The position numbers and the translations under genes are program-made. A DNA stretch of 64,000 nt, taken from NCBI RefSeq assembly GCF_014654675.1, contig NZ_BNBC01000040.1, positions 1-64,000 on the forward strand, in the 5' to 3' direction. The notes under the pieces are model-generated. The model ran no database searches, was not told where the DNA came from, and was given only the letters and a program-made list of their open reading frames with translations. Shown here one piece after another: positions 7,881-17,264 of this stretch. The number at the start of each line of letters is the position of its first letter. Within the stretch, counting starts at the first letter, position 1. The stretch comes from Streptomyces spiralis. GTDB taxonomy: Bacteria; Actinomycetota; Actinomycetes; Streptomycetales; Streptomycetaceae.

Positions 7881-8204
7881 GCCGGCCCCTGTCTGTCCGC
7901 CTCGAGCACGGCCGCCTGCGGATCCGCCGACACTGACGCGGCAGCCGCACCCAGCACCACGCTTGCGCACAGCGTCCTGTGCAGGGTCACATCCCCCGCA
8001 GTCGCCTCCGGCGAGTCCAGCCCGTCCTGTCTCCGGCCGTACGCACCCTGGTCGAGCCGGTGACCCACTGCGGCATGACAGCCCGGCCGTCGCGTACGAG
8101 CGCGCCCGACCGTCCCGAGCGACCCCGGTCAACCCGCCGGTCCCACAGGCGCAGGGACCAGGGTTCGCCCGGCGCCGAGACTGGACGACCGGGGGACCGC
8201 ACGA

Positions 8205-8330
8205 GCTTGCGACGAGCAGCGCTACGGGGATGCCACCTACATGGCCAAGGATGAAGTGTTCGACACCTACGCCGACTGCAATGAACTGGGTTACTTGACG
8301 TCGACTTCCATGTCTTCCGGCGGGAAATGA
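8205..8330 (+). pseudogene. Unrecognised C-terminal coding fragment
   Basis: A frame reading CDEQRYGDATYMAKDEV, then FDTYADCNELGYLTS and a stop at 8328-8330, has protein-like composition unlike the other frames. No start codon or family could be assigned. It lies between the phosphatase and DUF3040 remnants, so it is probably another leftover. The rest of 7880-8200 shows no supported gene. Confidence 0.3.
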
Positions 8331-8331
8331 C

Positions 8332-8676
8332 GTGCCTGACCCTGGACGACTACGCCCCGCCGCCGCGTGCGGAGAGGAGCGCGCCACGCCCACAACCGAT
8401 GACAACCTGCTCGGCGCGATCGCGGCTCGCGTGTACCAGGACGATCCCCGGTTCGCCCGCGCCCTCCGGGTCCGCCGCTCCTGCCCGTCACGCGAATACC
8501 GGCGCACCGGGCCCTGGCTGGTGCTCGCCCTCGTCCTTGGTGCGCTGGGCACCGGTGCCACCCGGGCCCACAGGCTGCCGATCGTCACCGGTATGGTCCT
8601 GGCGGGTATGGCGGGGGAGCGGTGCGTTCCCCAGCGCACCGCGCGCAGACAGCGGGTTCGCCCGCCCCGTTCCTGA
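8332..8676 (+). pseudogene. DUF3040-like membrane protein, degraded
   Basis: The frame contains NLLGAIAARVYQDDPRFARAL followed by REYRRTGPWLVLALVLGALG and IVTGMVLAGMAG. This is the DUF3040 pattern of small actinomycete membrane proteins: an N-terminal helix with DDPRFA, then a two-helix hairpin. The first ~20 codons and the last ~20 look out of family, so the gene is probably damaged at both ends or now fused to unrelated sequence. Confidence 0.5.
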
Positions 8677-8748
8677 TCTCGACGGTCCACCGGGCGGCCG
8701 CGGCGCGGTGGACGGCCAGCCGTCCCAATCATGCCCGGCCGACCGCAC

Positions 8749-10017
8749 TCATTTCCGGCTGACCGTGTCCTGGCCGACCGCCGTCTCCTGCGGTCCGGAG
8801 TTCCGTGCCGCGCCCTCGGCCGGTGCGCCGCCGGTCGGGGCGGCCTTGCCGAACAGGCCCGTCAGGCGGCGGGCCACCGGTTCGGTGAAGCGGGCGGTGA
8901 GCGGGCCGAGGATGACGAGGATCAGCACGTACGCCGTGGCCAGCGGGCCCAGGGACGGCTCGATCCCGGCGGTGACGGCGAGCCCGGCGATGACGATGGA
9001 GAACTCGCCCCGGGCCACCAGCGTGCCGCCCGCACGCCAGCGTCCCCTGACGGAGATACCGGCCCGCCCGGCAGCCCAGTACCCGGTGGCGATCTTGGTC
9101 AGCGCGGTGACGACGGCCAGGGCGAGCGCGGGCAGCAGCACCGGCGGAATGCTCTGCGGGTCGGTGTGCAGTCCGAAGAACACGAAGAACACCGCGGCGA
9201 ACAGGTCACGCAGCGGAGCCAGCAGATTGTGCGCGCCCTCAGCCACCTCGCCCGACAGGGCGATGCCGACCAGGAACGCGCCCACGGCCGCCGAGACCTG
9301 CAACTGCTGCGCGAGCCCCGCGACCAGCAGGGTCAGGCCCAGGACTACCAGCAGCAGCTTCTCGGGATCGTCGCTGGAGACGAAGCGCGAGATGTGCCGG
9401 CCGAACCGCACCGCCACCAGCAGCACCAGCGCGGCGACCCCCAGGGCGATGGCCAGCGTGACACTGCCGGCTGCCAGCCCCGCGCCGGCCAGCAGCGCAG
9501 TGATGATCGGCAGGTACACGGCCATGGACAGGTCCTCGAGGACGAGAATGCTGAGGATCACCGGCGTCTCCCGGTTGCCCAGCCGCCCCAGATCGCCCAG
9601 GACCTTGGCGATCACACCGGACGAGGAGATCCAGGTCACCCCTGCCAGGACGACCGCCGCCACGGGCCCCCAGCCGAGCAGCAGCGCCATCGCGGCGCCG
9701 GGCAGGGCGTTGAGCGCGGCGTCGACGAGCCCCGCCGGGTACTGGGTCTTGAGGTTGGAGACCAGGTCACTGGCGGTGTACTCCAGCCCCAGCATGAGCA
9801 GCAGCAGGATCACGCCGATCTCGGCGCCGATGGCGACGAACTCCTCACTGGTGTTCAGCGGGAGCAGTCCGCCCTGACCGAAGGCGAGTCCGGCCAGGAG
9901 ATACAGAGGGATGGGTGAGAACTGGAAGCGCCCGGCGAACCGGCCCAGCAGCCCCAGGCCGAGGATGATCGCACCGAACTCGATCAGGAAGACCGCAGAC
10001 GAATGCACGCGTATCAC
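8749..10017 (-). CDS. CPA2-family K+(Na+)/H+ antiporter (KhtU-like)
   Basis: 422 residues with about 12-13 hydrophobic helices and no C-terminal RCK domain. The N-terminus (FGAIILGLGLLGRFAGR) and the ISSSGVIAKVL and VLEDLSMAVYLP segments match the Kef/CPA2 core, the latter bearing the conserved acidic residue of helix 5. The GTG start overlaps the stop of the upstream gene in a GTGA, so the two are translationally coupled. With its separate TrkA-C protein it resembles the Bacillus KhtTU (YhaTU) K+/H+ efflux system. Confidence 0.88.
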   Translation of the reverse strand: MIRVHSSAVFLIEFGAIILGLGLLGRFAGRFQFSPIPLYLLAGLAFGQGGLLPLNTSEEFVAIGAEIGVILLLLMLGLEYTASDLVSNLKTQYPAGLVDAALNALPGAAMALLLGWGPVAAVVLAGVTWISSSGVIAKVLGDLGRLGNRETPVILSILVLEDLSMAVYLPIITALLAGAGLAAGSVTLAIALGVAALVLLVAVRFGRHISRFVSSDDPEKLLLVVLGLTLLVAGLAQQLQVSAAVGAFLVGIALSGEVAEGAHNLLAPLRDLFAAVFFVFFGLHTDPQSIPPVLLPALALAVVTALTKIATGYWAAGRAGISVRGRWRAGGTLVARGEFSIVIAGLAVTAGIEPSLGPLATAYVLILVILGPLTARFTEPVARRLTGLFGKAAPTGGAPAEGAARNSGPQETAVGQDTVSRK

Positions 10018-10499
10018 TCCCGTCCGAGTATCGCCGCGGCGGCATCGGCGCCCTCGCGCGTGCCGATCACGATCAGCGTGTCCCCGCCGGCCAGCCGGAG
10101 GTCGGGGCCGGGCGACGGGATCGCCTCGGCACGCCGCAGCACCGCCACGATCGACACACCGGTCTCAGTGCGCATCCGGGTCTCGCCCAGGAGCCGCCCG
10201 TTCCAGTACGAGGTCGCCGACAGTTCGATGCGTTCCGCCACCAGCCCCAACTCGGTCGTCGACAGCAGGTTGGGGCTGTGATGGGCCGGCATGAGCGCGT
10301 CGATGACCGCAGCCGCCTCCCCGGCGGTCAGGCGCACCGACAAGGCGCAGGCGTCCGGATCGTCCACGCGGTACGCGCTCAGGGTCCGCGATCCGTCCCG
10401 GTGCGCGACCACGGACAGACGGCGCTGTTCTCGCGTGCTGAGGTCGTAGCGGACCCCGATTCCCGGCAACGGCGTACCACTCATGCGCGCAGCGCCCAC
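10014..10499 (-). CDS. TrkA-C-domain regulatory subunit of the antiporter (KhtT-like)
   Basis: 161 residues. The N-terminal half (~1-80) is KhtT/DUF-like and the C-terminal half (~85-160) is a TrkA-C (RCK-C) ligand-binding domain ending with AGGDTLIVIGTREGADAAAAIL. KhtT-type subunits gate the antiporter in response to nucleotides or pH. The GTG at 10499 has GGGAG 7 nt upstream; an in-frame ATG at 10484 is the alternative. It precedes and overlaps the antiporter gene. A minus-strand promoter is likely in the AT-rich 10525-10555. Confidence 0.82.
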   Translation of the reverse strand: MGAARMSGTPLPGIGVRYDLSTREQRRLSVVAHRDGSRTLSAYRVDDPDACALSVRLTAGEAAAVIDALMPAHHSPNLLSTTELGLVAERIELSATSYWNGRLLGETRMRTETGVSIVAVLRRAEAIPSPGPDLRLAGGDTLIVIGTREGADAAAAILGRE

Positions 10500-10561
10500 G
10501 GCTGTTCTCCCTGTCCGACTTGACGGTTTCTTTACGCAACGTTTAATGGCACCCTATCGAG

Positions 10562-10978
10562 TTGTGCGGACCCGCATGCACTTGGGACGGTGTCAGCTCC
10601 GTCTCAGTGCCTGACGCGGCTGGGGGACACGGCCACCCGACCGTGAGCGACGCCCGCCGTGTACGGGCGCGCCATCTGACGCCGCACGTTGTGCTCGATC
10701 ATCCGGTTGCTCTGCAGGCACCGGCGATACCGCTCAGCGCCTTCCCACGGAAACTCGTTCCGGCTCGGCGTGTGCACCAATCTGCTCCACGGCGGTCTGG
10801 GTAGCGGAGTCGTACGTCATCGAGGCGGTCAGGGGATGGCACCCGCTGTCACAGACGGCGAGCGAGCAGTCCTCGCCGACCTGCATCGGCGTGGTGATGT
10901 CCTTCAGAGCGGCCTCCAGCGGTCCGCGGCCCCCCGCCTCCTCAATGCCCGATGCGGTGTCAGGTGAAGCGAACGCAG
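10562..10978. other. Intergenic stretch, possible decayed sequence
   Basis: No supported gene. One minus-strand frame (10734-10950) reads with protein-like composition (ALKDITTPMQVGEDCSLAVC, then CHPLTASMTYDSATQTAVEQ), but it runs into the 3' end of the TetR gene and matches no family that could be recognised. Confidence 0.3.
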
Positions 10979-11575
10979 CTAGCGTTCGGCCGAAGCTCCG
11001 GAGAGGAAGAGGGTGATCGCGTCGTCGATGAGCGCCTCGCTCTGGGGCGTTGTGATCCGCCGGGACGTGACGAGCGCCGCGATGCCCTGAACGGTCGCGG
11101 ACAGCAGCAGGGTGAGCCGTCCCACGTCGCATGCGTCGTACGCGCCCGCTTCGACACCAGCGTTCATGATCTCGGCCATGGTGGCGAACAGGCGCTCGGA
11201 GGCGCTTCGTACGGCCTCCGAGGGCCCGTCCTCGACCTTCGCCGTGAACATCAGGTCGAGCAAGGCCGGCTCGCGTACGGCGAACCGCACGTAGGCGGAG
11301 GCCGCCGCGCGCAGGGTGCGCGCGTGGTCTTCCCGCGCACGGGAAGCGGCCTCGCGGATCTCGTCGGCGAGCCGGACGAAGCCCCGCTCCGCCAGCGCGT
11401 CGAGCAGAGCGTTGCGGTCGGCGAAGTGACTGCGAGGGGCTCCATGGCTGACACCCGCCTCGCGCGCCAGTTCGCGCAGGGACAACGCGTCGATGCCACG
11501 CTCCCGAAGCACCGCCTCCGCTCGTTCGAGCAGCACGGCACGGAGATTGCCGTGATGGAAAGGCCGATGAGACAT
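10979..11575 (-). CDS. TetR/AcrR-family regulator
   Basis: 198 residues. It starts MSHRPFHHGNLRAVLLERAE and has the HTH segment EAGVSHGAPRSHFADRNALL (~40-60), the RPFHHGNLR-type subgroup of TetR proteins. Divergent from the MDR oxidoreductase at 11716; repeats built on CTAG (11597-11634) lie between and are the likely operator. Confidence 0.86.
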   Translation of the reverse strand: MSHRPFHHGNLRAVLLERAEAVLRERGIDALSLRELAREAGVSHGAPRSHFADRNALLDALAERGFVRLADEIREAASRAREDHARTLRAAASAYVRFAVREPALLDLMFTAKVEDGPSEAVRSASERLFATMAEIMNAGVEAGAYDACDVGRLTLLLSATVQGIAALVTSRRITTPQSEALIDDAITLFLSGASAER

Positions 11576-11596
11576 GACTTCATCCTACCTGGAACT

Positions 11597-11634
11597 AGAC
11601 GTTGACTAGTTTCTAGACACTGCCTAGTCTCTGG
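11597..11634. promoter_or_regulatory. CTAG-based repeats in the TetR/oxidoreductase divergent promoter
   Basis: Four CTAG-containing boxes (CTAGAC, ACTAG, CTAGA, CTAGT) are packed in under 40 bp. CTAG is rare in high-GC actinomycete DNA, so this clustering is best explained as a regulator binding site. Confidence 0.5.
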
Positions 11635-11715
11635 ATGTCGGACACGTTCGATTCCACGGCTGCGGCGTGTGCGACCAGCCAGCGATCTCGACATGCAAGG
11701 GAGAGAGGCTCGTAG

Positions 11716-12768
11716 ATGATGTCCCGTCAGAACACCGCACTTTGGCTGCCGAAGCCAGGCGCCCGCTTCGAGGTGGGGCCCGCGCCCTACACGTCCCCGG
11801 CGGCGAACGAGGTCGTCGTTCGAGTGCGGGCGGTCGCCGTGAATCCCATCGACGGCTTACCGGGCTTCCTGTACCGCCTGGCCCTGCCCTGGCTGACCTT
11901 TCCGGCCGTCGTGGGATCGGACGTCGCCGGAGAGGTCGTCGAGGTGGGTGCGGACGTAACCCGGCTGCAACCGGGCGATCGCGTCCTCGGGCACGCGTTC
12001 GGGGTCGACAAGTCCCAGAATCGAGCTGCTGAGAGCGCCTTCCAGCATTACGTCGTGCTCATGCAGCACATGGTCTCCCCCCTCCCCGACTCGCTGACCT
12101 TCGCTGAGGCGGCCGTGCTCCCGCTGGCGCTGTCGACCGCCGCGACCGGCATGTTCCAGCAGGACCATCTCGGCCTTGCGATGCCCGGCGCCGAGCCCGC
12201 CGACCGCGGGGAGACGGTGCTCGTATGGGGTGGCTCGACGAGCGTCGGAAGCAACGCTATCCAACTCGCCCGCAACGCCGACTACCAGGTCGTGGCCACC
12301 GCGTCACCGCACAACTTCGACCATGTCCGCTCGCTGGGCGCAGTCCATGTCGTCGACCGCAGCAGTCCCACCGTCGTCGAGGAGATCCTGGAACGGATCG
12401 CCGGCAGTCCGCTCGCGGGCACACTCGCGATCGGATCCGGGTCGCTCCTGAAGGCGATCGCGATCGCGGCTCGCACACCGGGCGGCAAGCGGATCGCCTC
12501 CACACAGCCCGCGCTGTTCACGCACATCATGCGACGGCGCGCGCGGCGGCACGGCGTACGGGTGAGCAGCATCTGGGGCGGCACCCTGAAGGACAACGAG
12601 GTCGGACCGGCGATCTACACCGGCTTCCTGCCGACTGCACTCGCCACCGGCGCCTACCGGCCCGCACCGGAGGCGACCATCATCGGCCACGGCCTCGCCC
12701 ACATCCCCGACGCCCTGCGGGAACTCAAAAGCGGCGTCTCCGCCAAGAAGCTGGTCGTCACCCTCTGA
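11716..12768 (+). CDS. Zinc-independent medium-chain (MDR) oxidoreductase
   Basis: 350 residues. A GroES-like N-terminal domain (VNPIDGLPGFLYR, GSDVAGEVVEVGADV) is followed by a Rossmann domain with the nucleotide motif VWGGSTSVGSNAIQLA. The catalytic-zinc Cys and the structural Cys cluster of classical alcohol dehydrogenases are missing, placing it with quinone-reductase/enoyl-reductase-like MDRs such as ToxD or CipB-like proteins. GGGAGAGAGG precedes the ATGATG start. Divergent from the TetR gene, its presumed repressor. Confidence 0.82.
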   Translation: MMSRQNTALWLPKPGARFEVGPAPYTSPAANEVVVRVRAVAVNPIDGLPGFLYRLALPWLTFPAVVGSDVAGEVVEVGADVTRLQPGDRVLGHAFGVDKSQNRAAESAFQHYVVLMQHMVSPLPDSLTFAEAAVLPLALSTAATGMFQQDHLGLAMPGAEPADRGETVLVWGGSTSVGSNAIQLARNADYQVVATASPHNFDHVRSLGAVHVVDRSSPTVVEEILERIAGSPLAGTLAIGSGSLLKAIAIAARTPGGKRIASTQPALFTHIMRRRARRHGVRVSSIWGGTLKDNEVGPAIYTGFLPTALATGAYRPAPEATIIGHGLAHIPDALRELKSGVSAKKLVVTL

Positions 12769-12868
12769 GTCCTGGTACCCACCCGGTGACACCGAGGGCC
12801 AGGCTGAGTCCACGAGGTGCTCCGGCAGTACCGCGGCGCCGTTCGGTCCGCATCGGTGCCGGCAGCGG

Positions 12869-13597
12869 TCAGCCCGGCGAGTACCACCGGCTGACCGCCA
12901 CTTCGACCTGGACCATCACCTGGCAGGTCACCGGCGCTTGTGCCGACTCGGGCAGTTCACCGAGACCCGCGTCGGCACCGTGGGCGTGCGGGTGGGTGGA
13001 GCCCAGGCCCTCGACGGACCCCGGCGTTCTGATCTCCGCGATCACCGATGGGCTCTGGCTCGTCACGATCTGGCCGATCGTCGCCACTTCGGCGGCCGGT
13101 CCGCTCCGCCACTCCTCAAGCGTCGTCCGATGACCCCAGGACAGGGTGTCGCAGATGACTTCCTTCAGACCCGCCTCACTGGGCAACGCGGCGAGGCCCT
13201 GTTGAATACGCGGGAAGTCGTCTTCGGGAGCGAGAGCGGGCAGGTGAACGGGACGGGTGACGCCCGCCGCCTGGACGGCCCTGCCCAACAGGGCCTGCCC
13301 GGGGGCCGCGGGAACCGTCCAGATGGTGACGGCTGTCCACCCGCCAGGACGTGTGACGCGCCGCATCTCTCGCAGGGCATCCCGGGGCTGTCCGACATGG
13401 TTGAGAACGAAGTTGCCGCCAACGGCATCGAACTGCTCGTCGGCGAAGGGCAGGCGGAGCAGAGCGGCAGGCCGTACGTCAGCTTCCGGAGCCGCCAGCG
13501 CGGCCCGGGCGACCATGCCGGGTGCGGCATCCACCGCCGTCACCTTCACTCCCCGCTCACAGGCAACTGCGGCGGCAGTGCCGGTGCTCGTCCCCAC
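12869..13597 (-). pseudogene. Class I SAM-dependent methyltransferase lacking its start
   Basis: The methyltransferase motif I (ILDVGTSTGTAAAVA), motif II (VTAVDAAPGM) and the post-I segment QFDAVGGNFVLNHVGQP are clear. The only usable start in frame is the GTG inside motif I (13597). The frame, however, stays open and methyltransferase-like upstream (FAEGPATVRSSVDWGEARHK) right up to the stop codon of the upstream gene at 13688, with no ATG, GTG or TTG in between. The gene therefore seems to have lost its first ~20-40 codons when it was joined to the membrane-protein gene. It could be rescued only by a non-canonical start or coupling. Confidence 0.65.
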
Positions 13598-13687
13598 GTC
13601 GAGGATCCGCGTACTTTCTTTATGCCGGGCCTCCCCCCAATCGACCGACGACCTGACGGTCGCCGGGCCCTCGGCAAACCGCCCTTG

Positions 13688-14131
13688 TCAGGCAGACGGC
13701 ACGGCCGTCTCGGGCTTGTCGGCCATCCCGGCGACCGCGCGATGCAAGGGGAGCACGGACGCGACGACGAACACTCCGAAGATCGTGAGGGGCACCAGCC
13801 GCATCAGCTGCGAGGGATCGTCGTGAAGCCAGTGCCGGTTGCCCCACCAGTTACCGCACATGTCCAGCACCATCACGGCACCCGCCAGCCAGATCCCTTC
13901 TCGCCGCGCGAGTCCCACCAGCACGATGACCAGCGGATCGAGGACCACCAGGCTGACGAAGAACACCTGCAAGGGCACCTGCGGGAACATCGCATAGGCG
14001 TGGACACCGTCACGGGCCACATCGAGAACGTGGGTGCGAGTCCCCACAAGAAAACCGATCAAGTACACCGCGAGAGCCCACCTCGCCCACACCGGCTGCC
14101 TGCCCCACCGTTCCCGCAGCTTGACCCCCAC
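13688..14131 (-). CDS. Small integral membrane protein, function unknown
   Basis: 147 residues with four likely membrane helices (WALAVYLIGFLVG, VFFVSLVVLDPLVIVLVGLA, WLAGAVMVLDMCGNWWGN, LVPLTIFGVFVVASVLPL) and a tryptophan-rich NWWGNRHW loop. No enzymatic motif was recognised. It lies immediately upstream of the truncated methyltransferase on the same strand. Confidence 0.6.
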   Translation of the reverse strand: MGVKLRERWGRQPVWARWALAVYLIGFLVGTRTHVLDVARDGVHAYAMFPQVPLQVFFVSLVVLDPLVIVLVGLARREGIWLAGAVMVLDMCGNWWGNRHWLHDDPSQLMRLVPLTIFGVFVVASVLPLHRAVAGMADKPETAVPSA

Positions 14132-14237
14132 CGGGCCAGCCTAGACGAGCCCGCGCATCTCGAAGGCAGAGACGGACAGCATCGGCGCAATCAAAGATCC
14201 ACGGCCGGGTCTCACGCATGCTCGTGCTCGTCACTTT

Positions 14238-14746
14238 TGGCTCTGTCCGCAGTTCCGTGAATCTCCAGGTCCGCGAGGGGAACGAGGGATCGTTTCGGCA
14301 GAGTGTCTCCTGCCATGGCGAGCAAGACGGTCGAGGCTGTGCTGTTTCCCGGGATCGATGTGCGAGTGGAGCGCGTCAGCGACTCCTCCGACGTCCTGGT
14401 GGTGGAGGCGGTGTCCACCGCTCACCCGGGCCGATGCCCGGACTGCCGGAAACAGGCGAGGCGCGTACACAGCACATATCAACGTGCCCTAGATGAAAGG
14501 CCGTTGGGATCCCGTCGGGCCATGGTCCGGCTGCGGGTCCACCGGTACTTCTGCGACCGGAAGAGCTGTTCCCGCAAGACGTTCGTCGAGCAGGTGCCGG
14601 GCCTGTCCGAGCGGCACCGCCGTTCCAGCACCGGGCTGACAGGATGGCTGCGGTCGATCGCGATCGAACTCGGCGGACGTCCGGCCGCGCGGTTGTGCCG
14701 CCGCCTGCGGCTGGTCGCGGGCCGGACCCGGCTGCTCAGGCTGCGT
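14238..14746 (+). mobile_element. ISL3-family insertion sequence, 3'-truncated
   Basis: Begins near GGCTCTGTCCGCAGTT (about 14238), a plausible ISL3-type terminus, and ends at about 14745 where the sequence becomes the reverse strand of an unrelated gene. Only the first third of the transposase remains and no right terminus was found. Confidence 0.65.
14315..14746 (+). pseudogene. ISL3-family transposase, N-terminal fragment
   Basis: From ATG 14315 the product has the ISL3 zinc-finger signature CPDCRKQARRVHS, then FCDRKSCSRKTFVEQ, and the HTH-like TGLTGWLRSIAIELGG segment. The DDE catalytic domain is absent because the element stops at ~14745. The frame then runs on without meaning to 15028. 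Confidence 0.75.
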
Positions 14747-14944
14747 ACTGGGTGTGACCGCGGCCTGGACGTCGCGGGCGAGGTCACGCCAGGCACGCCA
14801 CGCGGTCTCGTACGTTTCGTTCTGCTGCTCGCTCCATGGCTCGCGGGTGGGCGGCCCGTACTGGTCGCGGAGCTGCTCGACCTTCGCCTGCGCTGCGTCT
14901 GCTGCCCTTTGCATCTCCACGAGTTCGTCGAAGGTGTGTGCCAC
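14746..14944 (-). pseudogene. Conserved small coiled-coil protein cut by the ISL3 fragment
   Basis: Starts MAHTFDELVEMQRAADAAQA and continues to ETAWRAWRDLARDVQAAVT, a helical Glu/Arg-rich N-terminus of a type common in Streptomyces small proteins. After about 66 codons it reads into the reverse strand of the ISL3 transposase. Function unknown. Confidence 0.5.
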
Positions 14945-15264
14945 CCGCGGATCTCAAGCGGGCGGCCCGACGAGCCGACCATCCGAGTTACCGTCCGATC
15001 GGGCAGAGCCGCTGACCGTCTCGGGTGAGTCGTCGACCAGGGCCGATACGAAGATCACGACTGTGGTCCCTGCAAGACGGACACCGGGGTCACCGCCGGC
15101 GACAGGAACTGACCGGCCCGGCCCTGCTCGCCGCCGGTGCCCAGGCGAAGTCCTGGCCGGCCGTCTCCGCCTCCTGAGCCCGCAGGTGACCTGGGTGGTC
15201 GGTGAGTACACAGCGCCCTGGCCCACCCGACCACCCGCTCGGCGGCGACGCCGCCTTCTACTGG

Positions 15265-15304
15265 AAGGCTAGCCTTGCAAACCTCATCTTACAAGGTTAA
15301 CCTT
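15265..15304. promoter_or_regulatory. Twin palindromic operators of the MarR regulator
   Basis: AAGGCTAGCCTT (15265-15276) and AAGGTTAACCTT (15293-15304) are both perfect 12-bp palindromes with centres 28 bp apart. The second ends 5 bp before the MarR start codon, leaving no room for a ribosome site. Confidence 0.75.
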
Positions 15305-15309
15305 CCAAT

Positions 15310-15783
15310 ATGGCTTCACGAGCATCGGACGACCGCACCGAAACCCTTGAGCCGCACCCCGCACTGATCGGGGTTGCCACGCGGTTGCGGATCAGCATCG
15401 GCACGTTCAGGCGCCGCAGCCACGAAGCGCTCAGCGAGGGAGATTTGACGGGCCCGCAGCTGACGGCCCTCTCGCGGCTCGAGCGGCTGGGTGCGGTCAC
15501 CACTGCGGAACTGGCCAGGCGTGAGCAGATCACTCCCCAGGCGATGGGCGCCACCGTCGCGGTCCTGGAAGGCCGTGGGCTGGTGGCCCGTACCGCTGAT
15601 CCCGCTGACGGGCGTCGCTGGCTGCTCACGGTCACCGACGCCGGCCGGTCCGTGCTGAGTTCCGAACGCAGCGCCGTCGCCGACCGGATGGTTGCGGCGA
15701 TGGCGACGTCCTTCACGTCCGAAGAGATCGCGACTCTCGACGCGGCGGCGCCGCTGATCGAGCGGCTGGCCGACCTGTTCTGA
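15310..15783 (+). CDS. MarR-family regulator
   Basis: 157 residues with the MarR winged helix: GPQLTALSRLERLG, AELARREQITPQAMGATVAVLE (recognition helix) and the wing motif DPADGRRWLLTVTDAG. The ATG follows the operator by 5 bp and has no Shine-Dalgarno sequence, so the mRNA is probably leaderless. It is followed after 49 bp by an MFS exporter on the same strand, the usual MarR/efflux arrangement; the regulator probably represses both and responds to the exporter's substrate. Confidence 0.9.
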   Translation: MASRASDDRTETLEPHPALIGVATRLRISIGTFRRRSHEALSEGDLTGPQLTALSRLERLGAVTTAELARREQITPQAMGATVAVLEGRGLVARTADPADGRRWLLTVTDAGRSVLSSERSAVADRMVAAMATSFTSEEIATLDAAAPLIERLADLF

Positions 15784-15832
15784 CCAGCGCCCGTGATCAT
15801 CGAGCCTCACCCCGAGGAGCAAGGGGCGTGCC

Positions 15833-17254
15833 ATGAATGAGCCGGAGTCCGACGTCGTCGCAAGCGCCCGGAGCGAGGCGGGCGGTGCCGCGCGTCCATT
15901 CTCCTGGCGGTTCACTGCGCCGTTGTTGATCGGCTCTGCGCTGAACCCGATCAACAGCTCACTGATCGCTACCGCGCTGGTACCGATCGCCGCCGGCCTG
16001 CACGTCCGCGTCGGGCAGACCACAGCCCTGGTGACCGCACTGTATCTGGCCAGCGCCATCGCCCAGCCCACGGCCGGCAAGGCCGCCCAGGTGTTCGGTC
16101 CGCGACGGGTCTTTCTGACCGGGAGCGTGCTGGTGGCAGCCGGCGGCACGGTGGGCGGCCTCGCGCAGGATCTGATCACCCTGCTCATCAGCAGAGTCCT
16201 GATCGGTCTCGGTACCTCCTGCGCATACCCGACAGCGATGCTGCTAATCCGCCGCCGAGCCCACGACGCCGGTCTCGACGAACCGCCCGGCAACGTCCTC
16301 GGCGCACTACAGATAGCCGGCACCGCCACAGCGTCGCTGGGACTGCCCGTCGGCGGCGTCCTGGTCGGCGCCCTGACCTGGCGATCGGTGTTCTTCCTGA
16401 ACGTGCCGGTAGCACTGATCGCCCTCACCGCGACACTGGCCTGGATCCCCCGTGACAACCCCGTCGGCCGCGACCACACCTTCCGTGGCATCGCCTCCGC
16501 CCTCGACGTGACGGGCATCCTCGGTTTCGGCACGACGATGACCGCGCTGCTGGTGTTCCTCTACGACCTGCCCGTCGAGCACTGGTACCTGCTGGGCATC
16601 GCGGCGGCAGCGGGAGCGGCGCTCGCCCTCTGGGAGTTGCGTGCAGCCGCCCCATTCCTCGACGTGCGCCTGCTCGCGGCCAACCGGGCTCTGACCCGCA
16701 CCTATCTGCGTTTCGGCCTGGCGATGCTGTGCGTCTACATCGTGCTCTACGGGCTCACGCAATGGGCAGAGGCCGCACGTGGCCTGTCCGAGAGCGCATC
16801 CGGGCTGCTCCTGCTGCCCATGACCCTGGTGTCCGCGGTGGTCATCTCGCCGGTGTCGCGGCGCAATCTCATACGAGGACCACTGATCGCCGCCGCGCTG
16901 ATGTGCGTGGCGGGTTCGGCGGGCGTTCTCCTGTTGACCTCGTCGACCTGGATCGGCCTGTTCGTCGCCATCACCGTTGTGTTCGGCATCTCGATGGGCG
17001 CCGCTTCAGCCGGCAACCAGACCGCCCTGTACGACCAGGCTCCCGCTCAACAACTCGGCAGCGCCTCGGGTCTGCTGCGCACCTTCGTGTACATGGGCTC
17101 GATCGCCTCCTCGGCCATCACCGGCATCGTGTTCCACACCCACGTCACCGACCACGGCCTCCACCAGATCGCCTGGATCATGGTCGGCATCAGCGCCGCC
17201 CTGATCATCATGACGATTGCCGATCGCTCGCTATCCCTGCGCCCCCGACGCTGA
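15833..17254 (+). CDS. MFS drug-efflux transporter (DHA2, 14-TM type)
   Basis: 473 residues with about 13-14 hydrophobic helices. The N-terminal part has NPINSSLIATALVPIA, characteristic of DHA2 drug:H+ antiporters, and the loop between helices 2 and 3 has GKAAQVFGPRRVFLTG (motif A-like). The gene is intact. The preceding MarR gene is its likely regulator. Substrate unknown. The stop is followed within 12 bp by a broken IS481 element. Confidence 0.87.
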   Translation: MNEPESDVVASARSEAGGAARPFSWRFTAPLLIGSALNPINSSLIATALVPIAAGLHVRVGQTTALVTALYLASAIAQPTAGKAAQVFGPRRVFLTGSVLVAAGGTVGGLAQDLITLLISRVLIGLGTSCAYPTAMLLIRRRAHDAGLDEPPGNVLGALQIAGTATASLGLPVGGVLVGALTWRSVFFLNVPVALIALTATLAWIPRDNPVGRDHTFRGIASALDVTGILGFGTTMTALLVFLYDLPVEHWYLLGIAAAAGAALALWELRAAAPFLDVRLLAANRALTRTYLRFGLAMLCVYIVLYGLTQWAEAARGLSESASGLLLLPMTLVSAVVISPVSRRNLIRGPLIAAALMCVAGSAGVLLLTSSTWIGLFVAITVVFGISMGAASAGNQTALYDQAPAQQLGSASGLLRTFVYMGSIASSAITGIVFHTHVTDHGLHQIAWIMVGISAALIIMTIADRSLSLRPRR

Positions 17255-17264
17255 CACCGGCCAC

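Noticed and set aside
8327..9877. 516-codon plus frame over the antiporter gene
   Set aside because: Ser/Thr/Pro/Arg-rich with no domain; the minus-strand CPA2 antiporter in the same place is unmistakable.
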